NCBI RefSeq assembly: GCF_032062135.1
Contig: NC_092859.1
Coordinates: 50,519,629 to 50,583,628 of the forward strand
Length of the DNA stretch: 64,000 nucleotides
Direction of reading: 5' to 3'
DNA from: Pyxicephalus adspersus
Lineage: Eukaryota > Chordata > Amphibia > Anura > Pyxicephalidae
Shown piece by piece: positions 22,456 to 33,876 of this stretch. Numbering within the stretch: position 1 is the first letter of the stretch; each line of letters opens with the position of its first letter. The translations under genes and the position numbers were made by a program. The notes beneath the pieces are model-generated. The model ran no database searches. It was not told the origin of the DNA and saw only the letters and a program-made list of their open reading frames with translations.

Positions 22456-23580
22456 AAAATCAGATTCTGGCTTGGCAGTGACACCACGTAATTGCATATT
22501 ACCACTGCTGCAGTAACACACAGTAAAGAACATTTAGTGCATTTAGAACATTTAATTCATTCTGAATGGCCCCCCAATACACTTTGGGGACTGATGTGCT
22601 TTTGCAGTGTGCTGCCTGATGGCACATGCTCCTTCAAGGTGTGTTAAGTAGCCCTTTCATAGTTAACACTGTTGTGAAAGGGCCTTCAATGACATCCAAA
22701 ATATATATATATAAAAAAAAAAGCACACCAAAAAAATGTCAGTGGGGGCAGGAGCTGTTGCCTAGCAATGGCCTTGCATTTTTACAGTCCAGCTGCTATT
22801 TCACCCTCACCCTGCAATTCCTTGCTTACCTTTACGCCTGGCAGATGCAGCACTCATGTCTAATCTAAGCAGCCATCCTTCACGGGTCTCCCACAGTATT
22901 TTTGTGGCTTAGACACCCGCGGCCTTCCAGATTTTCAATCAAAGATGGTGCCCACACATCCTCCAGATCCTGTGAGTCTGTGTCCCCTGTGAAGATTTCT
23001 TACTACAAATTCAAGCAAGACTTCAAGGCTTAGCGCTCGCTTAGAAAGCTACCCAAGGTCTCTCTACCATTACTTTATGCCTAGCGGAACATGAAACTAC
23101 AACTACAGAAATTTTACCAGGGTTCAAGGCCAGCCAGAAGCTACCTCATCTTCAGACCTGAATACTATCATCACTGCTATCTTCAATTTCCTATTGGATA
23201 AACCCCTGACAACAGCTCTGGAGATTAAGTACATCGAGTACCTGACTCAATGTCACAGTCGTCCACTATGTGATGTGATCTGTAGAGTTCATTTTTTTTT
23301 TGCTCTAAAAAAAAAAGCTGTATTACAAAAAGCTCATAGTTCTCCCCAGAGGTTTTTAGCCAGTTGCTCCGCCCGGCTGATTTGAATATCCCGCCCAGCT
23401 CTCGGCAGCTCCCCTCCTCGGATGCACGGATCTCGGGCTGCTGTGTGTCATCAGTTCAGAGGATTGCTGCTGCCGATGAGAGGTGAGCACGCAGCTCAGC
23501 CTACATGTGAAAGAGACACAGGCAGCCCCGCCCCCATCTCATAGCACAGAGCTCGGATTACTGTTTAAAAAAAAAATGAA
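22456..23580. repeat. Probable L1 5'-region fragment and unclassified repeat
   Basis: 'caaagatggtgcccacacat' near 22,943 and the following polar open stretches resemble 5' regions of L1-type elements like that near 56,773 ('caagatggtgctgtgg'). The match is short and the boundaries are not defined. The end (23,390-23,540) is CpG-richer than its surroundings but has no gene beside it. Confidence 0.3.
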
Positions 23581-23589
23581 ATGTATCCA

Positions 23590-24455
23590 GTGTGTATAAA
23601 GTCTGCATGTCATTCTGCATCCTCACAGCTCTGTGTACAAACCTCCATATCTCCTAAACTGTATGTCACAATGACCTGTAATCTTCAGGGTGTACAGGGG
23701 ACCCTCGTAGATACTAGTTACTACAATTGCAGCCCCCCAGGTTCAAAGAATTTCAAGATATGGGGGTCACAAATAGTTTGTGAAGTTTGGGGTTGCTGTT
23801 TCAGGGGAAAGTACAACTAGGAGTCCTAAATTGAAAGTGCAAATTGGGGACCCCAGAGCCACAAACATAGCAAGGAACATTGGGGAGGGGCCCCTTAATA
23901 TATACTTACCTGTCACAAATCTATACCTATGAGACTACTGTTTGCTTCTCTTCTTTGTACACCAATTTTTCTGAGGGTGGGGGTACAAAACTGAAAATAT
24001 AGGTACAAGTGTCGGGCACATTCTCCCCTTACAATCTCATTACTACAGCATCATTAGAACATAAAACACTCTGCCCAATAAAATGAGCTTCCCTGTCCTG
24101 TTATACATTCCTGTCCTCTTATCTAACATTCTGAACTTCAATTGGGGAATGGGGAGGTGTAAGAAACAAAAAATATAGGTACAAGTGGGGGACATTAGTG
24201 ACTAACATCCCCTAAAACTTCATCACTATGGCATCATTAGAAAATTAACTCGGCCCACTAAACTTTATTGAGGTTGAAGTGTTGGAAGGTTACAGTCGTG
24301 TAACAAGGAAGTGCATTTTGATGGACAGTTTTATTTAATGTTGTAATGATGCCATGGTGATGAAAGGTGATCGCCACACGTGTCTCCCACTTCCACCTAT
24401 ATTTAAAATCTATCAGTAAAATGGAAATGATTACCAGCAATCCCCTTCTCCTCAA
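23590..24455 (-). repeat. Tandem-unit TIR element, reversed partial copy
   Basis: 'tgtacaaacctccatatctc', 'agcaaggaacattggggag' and two 'aaatataggtacaagtg' units (near 23,995 and 24,172) are reverse complements of the copies at 17,400 and 55,358. The two units are about 177 bp apart. Confidence 0.6.
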
Positions 24456-24519
24456 ATGTCAACTGCTTTGATGAATGTTAGGCTACAGCTTAAATCCTTA
24501 TTATTCTTTAAAAATGATG

Positions 24520-25330
24520 TTTATATTAAACATTTGAAGGCAACACAGTACTCTCTAGGCAACAAGCCAGGGGCCCTTCTAGGTAGGAAAACCAAACTTA
24601 GGAGGGTAAGTCCAATATTTTCTCTATAGTGGACACTATTAGTAAACGGAGTTCTTTCAGTCCGCATGGTATAGCAGAAGCTTTCTGTAATTACTATAAG
24701 TAGTTTGAGTAACTTGTGTGAGGATAGAGACACATTTCAACCAACTGATTTGACTATTGACGATTTTTTAAGCTCCACTCCCTTGAGGTCAAATACCGAT
24801 GCTCAGTTGCAGTATTTGTCCAAACCTTTTTACAGTGGCTGAAGTAGATAGAGTTATAAAATCCCTACCAAATCATAAATCTCCGGGGAATGATGGATTC
24901 CCTAATGATTCATTTCAGTACATGCTTTCGTTAAGATAGCTCTTAGATACATGAAAATTTCCAATGTACTCAACTAGTTTATTGAATTTAAATATGTTGC
25001 AAAATGTAGTACTTATTATCCTTTAGAAGCAATGTGCAGGATACAGACATCTCCTACTCATTACCACACTCCAGTTATTGCCACTACTGGAGACATCCCA
25101 ATGTCATTTGTGGGTGAAAATACTGAATATCGATGTAAACAAAGCCTATTGTCCTGCTGGGACTGGTTCTGCTACCACCTGGGGATTGCACAACAACATC
25201 CTTTTATGCCTTTCACACCCCTGGTAAAATTTTAAAATTGTGCAAAGCATGTATGACTCTACTTTTACATTCTCAGGAGGAATCCAAAAACTGCCCATTT
25301 GTCTATATTTTCAAAATACTAAATCTTCTT
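24520..25330 (+). pseudogene. LINE ORF2 fragment with local duplication
   Basis: Near 24,838 the + strand reads EVDRVIKSLPNHKSPGNDGF, the conserved segment just upstream of LINE reverse transcriptase. Frames are broken before and after it. From about 25,040 a 190 bp block ('acatctcctactcattacca' to 'ttttatgcctttcacacccc') follows; it is repeated at 25,345-25,520. The exact LINE clade is not clear, with L1-type most likely. Confidence 0.55.
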
Positions 25331-25344
25331 TAGAAGCAAGACAT

Positions 25345-25520
25345 CTCCTACTTATTACCACACTCCAGATATTGCCACTACTGGAGACATCCTAATGTCA
25401 TTTGTGGGTGAAAACACTGAATATTGATGTAAACCAGGCATATTTTCCTGCTGGGACTGGTTCTGCTACCACCTGGGGATTGCACAACAACATCCTTTTA
25501 TGCCTTTCACACCCCCCGTA
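25345..25520 (+). repeat. Second copy of the 25,040-25,220 block
   Basis: 'gacatctcctacttattacc', 'gtcatttgtgggtgaaaaca' and 'tgctgggactggttctgcta' repeat the earlier block in the same orientation with few differences. A third, shorter copy is at about 27,025-27,118. Confidence 0.7.
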
Positions 25521-25837
25521 GGTGTTCCTCTACTTTACCTAACAAAAGGAACCACTGCTGTCTCCTGATTGGTTAATTGTGTGAGGGGCTTGGCATATGA
25601 AGGGTTTTAAAAAGGCCTCAAGTAGATACCAAGAAACAACTGAAGATAGATCTACTGGGATAAAACTCTGTTCTCTGCCCAGAGGTAGGCTTTGATTCAT
25701 TCTTTCAAATTAAAGTCCTGTTTTTCAGCCTAGAGAGAACATTACATTCAATTATCCCATCTTACATGACTCGAAACACAGCTCTCTCATCTTCCATTGT
25801 TGATGAGAAAGTGTCTGCAGTTTCTGCAAATGGAATT

Positions 25838-27028
25838 TATTATAGATAAATGTAAATTTATGCAGTTGGGGGCTAACAACATGCATAGTCCATATTGTCT
25901 AGGGGGGATACATTTGGGGGAGTGATAAATGGAAAAGGATCTGGGGGTTCTGGTAGATCATAGACTTAATAACAGCATGCAATGCCAAGCTGCAATATCT
26001 AATGACATTTAAGTCAGAGGAAAAGGATCTGGGGGTTCTGGTAGATCATAGACTTAATAACAGCATGCAATGCCAAGCTGCAATATCTAAAACTAGTAAA
26101 GTACTTTCCTGTATTACCCTGAGTGTGACTTGGGGTGGATTTTACTTGCTAAAAGTGGTAAACCTGAGTCACACTCGGGGTTGCTTTACACTTAAAAAAA
26201 AAACACTTACCTTGCTCCGTCGGCNAAAGGATCTGGGGGTTCTGGTAGATCATAGACTTAATAACAGCATGCAATGCCAAGCTGCAATATCTAAAGCTAG
26301 TAAAGTACTTTCTTGTATTATAAGAGGAATAGACTGCAGAGATGGAGACATATTCCTGCCCCTGTACAAAGCATTGGTCAGAACACATCTGGAGTTTGCA
26401 GTCCAGTTTTGGGCACCAGTTCACAAAAAGGACATTGTGGAATTAGAGAGTGCAGAGAAGGGCAACTACATTAATAAAAGGAATAGAAGAGCTCAGCTAT
26501 GAGGAGAGATTAGATGAACTGAATCTATTCTCCCTTGAGAAGAGACGTATAAGGGGGGATATGATCACCCTGTATAAATATATTAACGGTCCATATAGAA
26601 AACTCTCTTCCCCATTTTCCACTTTGAGACCATTACAAAGAACAAGAGGGCACTCTTTGCGTCTGGAGGAAAATAGGTTTTTGCTCCAAGAAAGGAAGGG
26701 GTTCTTCACTGTAAGGTCTATGAAAATGTGGAATCAGCTCCCTCAGGAAGTAGTTTCAGCAACTACTATCGATTGCTTTAAGAAAAAGCTGGATGCTTTT
26801 CTAGAAACACAGAATTAATGATTTAAAGTAAAGATAACAGAAACTGTTGATCCAGGGAACATCCGATTGCCTTATTGAATCAGGCAGGAATTTTTTTCCC
26901 GTTGAAGCAAATTGTACCAGGGTTTATTTTGCCATCCTCTGGACCAACTATGTCTTATAGGGTTTTAAATCTGGGATATGTTTTTTCCCTAGTGGTTGAA
27001 CGTTTTTCAACCCAACCTACTATGTAAC
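25838..27028 (+). pseudogene. CR1/L2-type LINE reverse transcriptase C-terminal remnant
   Basis: The + strand encodes KDLGVLVDHRLNNSMQCQA, LPLYKALVRTHLEFAVQFWA, LERVQRRAT-like MQRRATTLIKGIEELSYEER, LNLFSLEKRRIRGDMITLYK and MKMWNQLPQEVVSATTIDCF. These are the C-terminal blocks of CR1/L2-type (Jockey superfamily) reverse transcriptases. A frameshift separates the first and second halves near 26,450. The 3' end 'caacccaacctactatgtaa' is typical of these elements. The segment around 25,931-26,320 is triplicated and carries the only ambiguous base in the window (26,225). Confidence 0.8.
26117..26225. mobile_element. TTAA-family MITE fragment inside the CR1/L2 remnant
   Basis: 'ccctgagtgtgacttggggt' and 'cctgagtcacactcggggtt' are the family's paired blocks. 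The fragment begins directly after 'gtatta' of the LINE and ends at the ambiguous base at 26,225, so its right end is not in the assembly. Confidence 0.6.
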
Positions 27029-27118
27029 CACACACCAGTTATTGAAGACATCTTAATGTAATTTGTTGGGGAAAACACTGAATATTGATTGATGTAAACA
27101 ATGTCTATGGTCCTGCTG

Positions 27119-27541
27119 GGCAAGTAGTAATCAAGTATCAAAGCCAGAGTGGGTACACAGGAAATAAGTAGCTGGAGACGCAGGCAGACATAGCAGGTAC
27201 CAGGAACAGAGCCTAAGGAAACTTCCTGTTGCCAGTCACTTCCTTTTATAGCAGAGGTCATGAGGCAGATGGAAATCATATGACCCGCAGGTAAGAGAAC
27301 CCACCATCAGTGGGAGTACGGAAGCAGATGCAGCTCAGGTAGTGTTCAGCACTTCTGCAAGCAGATGGAGTGCTTCTGTGGAATATTCTGGTTCTCTGGG
27401 GTAAAGGGGCAGCTCTTCTGGGATTACGTGACTCAGACCAGCGGACAGGATTCATGAACAGAGCAGCTGCTGGCTGCACAGAAATGTGGGTGGTACAGAC
27501 ACAGGCATAGATCCCCTGTTCATGTGGGGATCTGTGACAGT
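27119..27541 (-). repeat. LTR-like repeat, copy 1
   Basis: On the minus strand it starts 'ctgtcacagatccccacatg'. A TATA-like box 'tataaaaggaagtgac' follows about 290 bp in, and then 'gcctgcgtctccagctactt' and 'cactctggctttga'. This layout (upstream region, TATA box, short R/U5-like tail) looks like a solo LTR of a retrotransposon. A second copy lies 230 bp further right. There is no internal coding region, so the superfamily is not established. Confidence 0.5.
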
Positions 27542-27769
27542 TTCTTTGCATTTAAATGCCTACTGGTTTGACCAAGATGAGGAGCAGATTATCCAATACA
27601 TGAGTAACATCAATTTTCTTAAATGTTTTTTTTAAAAAAATTCAAACCACTTCATAAGGGCTTCTTTTCTGTCAAGACATACATGGACGTCACTCTTTTG
27701 TTTGAGGAATTGTGTAACCAGATTTCTGACATGAACCTGCTGACACAGGTGAATCAGATGTGGTACATG

Positions 27770-28113
27770 AGACAGAATCGAGTACAAACCAGAGGACAGG
27801 GCAGGCGGCAAGCAGTAGTAGTCAAGGATTAAAGCCAGAGTCGGTACACAGGAAAGCAGTAGCTGGAGACGCAGGCAGGAATTGCAGGAACCTGTTTCAG
27901 GGCCTAAGGAAACTTTGTTCAAGCAACTTCCTGTTCAGTTACTTCTTTTTATAGGGGAGGTTATGAGGCAGATGGAAATCACATGACCTGCAGGTTAGAG
28001 TGGGGAAACACAGGCACCTCAGATGGTGTTCACACTTCTGCCAGCAGATGGAGTGCTTCTGTGGAACATTCTGGTTCTCTGGGGTAAAGGGGCAGCTCTT
28101 ATGGGATCATGTT
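27770..28113 (-). repeat. LTR-like repeat, copy 2
   Basis: It has the same orientation and order as copy 1, including 'tataaaaagaagtaac' on the minus strand and 'gaaccagaatgttccacaga'. Flanking sequence is also shared: 27,645-27,720 and about 28,145-28,215 both read 'cacttc...attgtgtaacc'. The duplication therefore extends beyond the LTR-like part. Confidence 0.5.
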
Positions 28114-28219
28114 ACTTGTCACAATTGCCTTAAAAGCGGTTGCACAGCACTTCTTAAGCAGCACTTTTATGTCAATACCGAAATAGACATCATTCTTCTG
28201 TTTTAAGTATTGTGTAACC

Positions 28220-29127
28220 CAAAGGTGCCCAACTCACATGCTGTGGGGCCAGATCTGGGATGATCCCATCTACGGAATGTGTCCTAGCAGTTGATTGGGC
28301 GTTTACAATAACATCACAATCAGCTGTGTGTCTGTACACGATTCTCCTATCTTTTTTATTAGATCGGACTACAAGAAGGAAAGGGAACGTCCTGAGCAAG
28401 TATTAGTTCCCTAAGAGTGGGTGCTTACTGTAGTTCTCAGAAATGAGCCGTGTTTCCGCACACCTTGTACATTTAAACATCATGCTCCCAGCTCACTACT
28501 GCCTTAAGTCAAATCTGCAGACGCTGTGGTTCAAGAGACTGAGCAGCTGGTGGGGTGTTGTTAAATGTAAGTGCAAGTGCAGGAGTTTTATTTCCAACTC
28601 CCCCTACAGATTCATCACAAGATATGAAAAACTATACCTGTCATATTGTGCTACCCTGGCACACCTAGCTGGCCACTTACCTTCAGTGAACCCTAATATG
28701 TCTTTAACAATACAGAAAGGGAAATGTAGGATAAGTGGTGGACTCTTGTGGCTCACCCCACAAAAATTTTAACAATCCTACTATACCATAGCATGGTGCC
28801 CCGTCTCATATAAAGGTTTGGCTATGTTCTTTGAACCCCAAATTTTCCTGAAAGGGGAGCTGTAGGTATATTAAATGTGGGATAAATGCTAGATGTAGGG
28901 ACCTAAAGATGGAGTATTAGGTATCCCTTGGCTATCTGTGACATGAATTATATTTCTCTGAAAATATCCATTGCAGAGATTATGGGGCACAAAGAAGGTT
29001 AGTAGCCCCCTATAACTGACAGGACACATTGTACGGTGTAGTTTCTGCCCTTTGGTACAGGAATGGTGAGGGGGAGTAATATAGGACTGGCCAGGACTGA
29101 ATGATAGCTTTTGTTTTGTATCTTTTA
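28220..29127. other. Intergenic, nothing recognised
   Basis: No named repeat or gene was recognised. Near 28,230 a hAT-like edge 'aggtgcccaactcacatgct' ('gtgcccaac') may start a repeat continued at 30,880-30,945 ('gttgggcaccactgttct'), with the TTAA elements inserted between. The pair looks like the two ends of one MITE. Confidence 0.35.
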
Positions 29128-29700
29128 TTAACCACCTGGGCAGTTACCCTGACCCTAATTCGGGGTAAATAAAAAAAACTTGCTGAAAGTGTTTACCCTG
29201 AACTAGGTTCGGAGTAGTTAAAAATAGAATCAAGCGTTACAGTGCAATCTGATTGTCATACAACATTGTATGACAATCTGATTACAACTGGAAAAAAAAA
29301 CACCTTGTCCCCGCAGGTCCTCCGGAAACGTCTTCACCCGGCATGTGCAGAGACGAGCTCCCGGGTTTCACGGTTATATTATAAACATTTTTTTTTCATA
29401 TAAAGTTTACTAACAAATTTTTTAAATATTGGACATATTTCAGCAAGTTATGCCTAAGAATTATAGCCTACAATGTAAAATAAATTTCCATGCAAAAAAA
29501 TGTAACGCTTTTTGCATGCACATACAGAGAAAAATAGAACACTGTGTTCGAGTCCCTCTGCGAATCCGCATGATGTGCGGGCGTGAGCCTGTCAAGAAGG
29601 GGCATGGCGGGAAATTCTAATATTTTGTATTGGATTCAATACAAACTCTTGTATCCAATCCAATACAAAATATATTTATGTGGTTTTGTCTATAGCTATG
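29128..29700. mobile_element. TTAA-family element
   Basis: It starts 'ttaaccacctgggcagttac' followed by 'cctaattcggggtaaa' and the paired 'ccctgaactaggttcggagt'. An internal inverted pair, 'gtattggattcaatac' and 'ccaatccaatacaaaatat', lies near 29,625-29,675. Its right end is not clearly identified; the next family member begins at 29,821. Confidence 0.55.
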
Positions 29701-29820
29701 TGACGTTGTGCTGCCTTGTTTTAAATCTTACCACACTAGGGAGGTGTTTTAGAAAAATATAGTACTTTACAGAATACAGAATTATTGCATTTTCAGTATT
29801 TTTGATTTATGCATTCTTCT

Positions 29821-30718
29821 TTAACCCCCCTAGCGGTAATCCCAAGGGTGCATTCCACTTGGAAAAAGCGGTATTCCCGAGTCAGGTTTAGAAGCACCCC
29901 TTACCTGTGCCCCGCGCTCCAGCAGCGATCTAATGCCGGGATATTTCTGAATTAGGGGGCATGGCCAGTCGCTGCTGCCCACAATCCACAATGCGAGCAG
30001 CAATAGTAAATTCTGGGGGTGGTCCCAGCAGGAAATCACAGCTGGCACCACCCCCAGAATTTACTACAGCTGCTCGCATCACCTGAAAGATGCGATGCAC
30101 AATGTAGAAGTCCTGCATTGTGCTTCACATGTGCTTACATTTGGGGGGGGGGGCGGAAATTTAAAAGCAGATTACAATGTATTCTGCTTTTAAATGGTTT
30201 TTACAGTAATAAACACCACACAACATATAATAAAAATAAAAGTACATATTTTAGTGCATCAAACATAATTGCCCATTGGCCTTCATTTACATTTTGCCTT
30301 TTGAAATGTTTTGCCTTTTAAAAAGTTAGTTTTTTTTTTTTTTATAAATTACATTGTTGTGGTCTATTATTTCATTATTTTGTATAATTATTTATTATAT
30401 TATAATATAATAAATATAATTATCATACCCGGGAGTTAATCCTAAGAATTACAGGCCCACAATATAAACAAAAATTTCTATGCAAATAGGATCACTTTTT
30501 GCATCAAAAAACTGACAGAATTAGAACACTGGGGGGGGGGTGTTAAACTGATTTTTGTGTTTTTTTATTAAATTTTATTATTAAACTTTTTTTTTGCATG
30601 ATTGTGTGTTTCAAACTTTATTATATTCAGGATATCTACTAGACCCTTGTTTGGACATATTTCGGTAACCTCTTTTGGTACAGAAATCCAGACATTAGTG
30701 AAACGCCCAGAAGGTTAA
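29821..30718. mobile_element. TTAA-flanked MITE, 898 bp
   Basis: It starts 'ttaacccccctagcggtaat' and ends 'gaaacgcccagaaggttaa', with TTAA at both edges. It contains a strong internal hairpin: about 28 bp arms around 'taaattctgggggtggt' at 29,996-30,023 and 'accacccccagaattta' near 30,047-30,074. The interior is AT-rich and non-coding. Confidence 0.7.
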
Positions 30719-31472
30719 TAAAATGAGCAATAAATGGTAAATGCAAAAATTCCTAATTTGACATTTCTTTTATTTGGTGCATGTACGTTTCAACAACTAG
30801 AAACATTTCAATCTAATTTCATTTTAAATTAAAACTATTCTCGTTTTAAACATACATCTTTAATGTTTGTTTCCATTGTGGCCCGCAAGTTTTATCCCAA
30901 TGTCAACAGCTGCCCCCAGATGAAAAAGGGTTGGGCACCACTGTTCTAAGCAATCATTACATCATCACATGTATAACCTGGATCAGCCATCCTGAGGGTT
31001 TTAATTTAATTTATTTTAGCACTTTTTTTTTGCCCCTCTCTGCACTCTCTCTATTTCCTCAACATCCATTTGTAAACTGATGCTCAAAACTGAACTTTAT
31101 ACTCTATGGGCAAGCTTCTGTCTATACTACGTCTAATACAAGAAAGTATTGTACTTTCTTTGAAAACTGTAGGCATTGCATGATATTTTTAAGTCTTTGA
31201 TCTACAATAATACCCAAATCATTTTATAGCTTCCCTAGTTTTATTCTCACAGAAGGTATGAAACATGCATGTATTTAGCCCACATGTGCATAAAGTAGGG
31301 GATATATGTACCTGGAAGAAAAAAAGGATGAACACACGAAAATTGATTTGGTTTAGGTTTTTTTTTTTTTACTGTTTATGAACTTTGTATGCTATAAATT
31401 GATACATTGAAATGATAAATGTTATTGTTTTTGAAGTATTCTTAGATTCACAGTATATACATGTGTGGGTGG

Positions 31473-31474
<2 letters not shown>

Positions 31475-31541
<67 letters not shown>

Positions 31542-31589
31542 CACATACATACATACATACACATATACATATATACACACACACACACA

Positions 31590-31635
<46 letters not shown>
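31475..31635. repeat. Compound (TA)n-(CATA)n-(CA)n microsatellite
   Basis: TA runs from about 31,475 to 31,536, then mixed acat/atac units, then an almost pure CA run to about 31,635. The open frames of alternating residues across it are artefacts. Confidence 0.95.
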
Positions 31636-31636
<1 letters not shown>

Positions 31637-31839
31637 TACATTCTTTCAGTACTGGACATACTTTTCAAGTAGGCAGAACTGATGCATTTAATGCTTTTTT
31701 TAATTATGATTAATATTATTATTAATTTTATTTTAAAATTAAAACTATTCTAGTTTTAAACATACATCTTTAATGTTTGTTTGCATTGTGGCTCTGGTCA
31801 TTTTAAACATATGATTTGGTAATTTAACAGCCTAACCAA

Positions 31840-32100
31840 ACCAGGTTTTGGAACACATTTTTTAAACTGACATCTTCTCTAACAGACTATGTAACCAAAC
31901 TGTCACCAGCTTTATTGATATTTAGCTTGGGAATAGATAACTTCCCCTCACAATACAGAACTCTTGTTAGTAACATCCTTTTTGCACGCAGACATGCTAT
32001 AGTCAATTTATGGAAGCATAGCAAATCCCCCAACATCTCTAAACTATTATCCGCAATTCAAACTGAATACACATATGAGAAAAGGATACCGTAAGATGTG
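31840..32100 (+). pseudogene. LINE ORF2 C-terminal fragment
   Basis: The + strand near 31,965-32,090 reads LLVSNILFARRHAIVNLWKH and SPNISKLLSAIQTEYTYEKR. This matches the extreme C-terminal region of L1/Tx1-type ORF2 proteins, which keep a conserved 'R..I...W' block. It is short and without start or stop context. Confidence 0.5.
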
Positions 32101-32582
32101 CATGCAACACAAAAATGTAACAAGAATTAGGAAATCTTGGTTTACGTTTAGTGTTTTATCTCAATAAATGTTATCGTTGTTCACTTTAATTTATCACACA
32201 GTTGTTTACGACTTCCGAAAAACATTTTCAAGCTACATTGGTGTAAACTTATTATTTATAGTAAAACATAAAATAAAAAAAGGAAAACAAATGTAAAGAA
32301 AAATGCACATTTGCCATTGTGATCACCTTACCATTTCAGTTTTAGTAAAAACGCAGCATGGATTGGCAATGTATAGGAATGAGAAGGATGCAAACTACAG
32401 CTATATAGAAAAAAAAAAAACTAGAGCAAATCTGTAGTTACTACGAGGGAAAGGGGGTAAGTAAAGAGAAGCACAAATGGTATCAAAAAGATCCAAACAC
32501 ACCCCAACTCAGAATTGTTTGCTAAGCCTGCATAAAGGAGAACCACAGTTGTAACTGCCAAAATATAAAGCATATCTTGTTT

Positions 32583-32584
<2 letters not shown>

Positions 32585-32619
<35 letters not shown>
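32585..32619. repeat. Poly(A) tract of 35
   Basis: A pure A homopolymer on the + strand. It could be the tail of a decayed retroposed element, but no element body was recognised on its left. Confidence 0.9.
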
Positions 32620-32620
<1 letters not shown>

Positions 32621-32969
32621 CAGAAGCAGGGGTATGTTCCCCCAACACAATATGAATAACTGCATAAAGCATGTGCACCCATGAGCCACACACCAAGCAG
32701 CATATGGGTCTCGTAGTCATAATCCTTTCCATAGAGGAAACCAACAGGAAATTACATTTTTAGGCACCAGCGATTTATGAAGTATTTGAGTTACCAGTGC
32801 AGCATTGAAGTGGGCTAGTTTAGTAGGCAAATTTGCCACAATATGCAAATGTGCTTTGCATACTTGCATATTATGACAAAACCCTAGTTGTCGAGAGGAA
32901 ACTCAATTCTATGTCAAAATCAAACTCCAGCATTACAAATATTTTTAATGTGCTTGATATTTCAGGAAC

Positions 32970-33684
32970 AGGAAGGGCACAGATAGCAAGAAATTTATTC
33001 CCAGAAGAATGGCTATGGAATCAAAAGCAAGTATTGTGTACCTGGAGTTGAAGAAAGGAAACATGTACTAACTACTACTCCCCAGCCCTGGTCAGAAGTT
33101 TTGACTTTTTCATAATAAAATTATGTTTGTTTTGTTTACTTAGGGGAAATATGAATAGGGACACTGGCTGCAATTACATCTTTACAGGATGTTACTGCAG
33201 TACCTGTGCCTATTCAGAAAATTTCTACTAGTTTCTTGTGAGCAAAAAAAACAAAAACAGGCAGTTTTAGGTACAGGTAAAGCAACAAAAAAGGTTTAAA
33301 AACCCTTATATACAATCACCACAAACAAACTGGGAAAACCATAGACACATGTATTTCAAAGCACATTACATCCATGCATGGTAGAAACCTGGGTAACAAC
33401 ATATTTCCCTTTTGATATGATAACTAATATGTTAGACAAGCATTTCCAGTACTTGGATATTTTATAAATTAGCCTTAAAACAATAAAAATGGTTACCCTA
33501 CATTTTAAACATAATATTCCCCAACAATATAACATTAAATATTTGATTTAGGCACCACAGTGTGTTTCCCAGTTTTGGACTTAAAATAGCTATGTAGCTT
33601 ATGATTTAAATCTCCTGGCAAGTAACTAAGTATCAGGCAGTAAGGCCAGAAAGATATACAGTCTATCGGAGGAATATTGAACTG
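32970..33684 (-). other. camlg: camlg 3' UTR (inferred)
   Basis: It follows the camlg stop codon at 33,685-33,687. A minus-strand AATAAA lies at 32,995-33,000 (+ strand 'aatttattccc') with T/G-rich sequence beyond it ('tgtgcccttcctgttcctg'), a plausible poly(A) site giving about 700 nt of 3' UTR. Other signals further left cannot be excluded. The extent is inferred, not observed. Confidence 0.4.
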
Positions 33685-33876
33685 TCATAGATCTTCTGTG
33701 CCAAGAAATAAAAGCACTTCATGACAGAAGATAAAGGTGAAAAAGTAAATACACAGGTCAGTAAAAACATCTGCCATCTTGCTGTATGTATCCAGTGAGC
33801 GACTGATCACCTCAGACGGAATTCCAGACAATAAAAGGGCAGCAGTGAGAACAGTTGTCTTTGTTTTCTTCTCCCC
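33685..33876 (-). CDS. camlg: CAML exon 4 (last, with stop)
   Basis: This 192 nt exon encodes residues 213-275 and the stop TGA. It begins [20 protein letters not shown] and continues [20 protein letters not shown] and [20 protein letters not shown]. These closely match the CAML C-terminus, including the last transmembrane helix. The acceptor is tttttag. The frog protein ends TEDL where mammals have a slightly different tail. CAML and WRB form the ER receptor for TRC40/GET3 and insert tail-anchored proteins; CAML's transmembrane helices form the insertase together with WRB. Confidence 0.96.
   Translation of the reverse strand, partial: GEKKTKTTVLTAALLLSGIPSEVISRSLDTYSKMADVFTDLCIYFFTFIFCHEVLLFLGTEDL

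Noticed and set aside
27119..28113. Complete endogenous retrovirus
   Set aside because: The two LTR-like copies are only about 230 bp apart, with no gag, pol or env between them.
31369..31713. Several open frames rich in Tyr/Ile, Thr/His or Cys/Val
   Set aside because: They are products of the compound TA/CA microsatellite.
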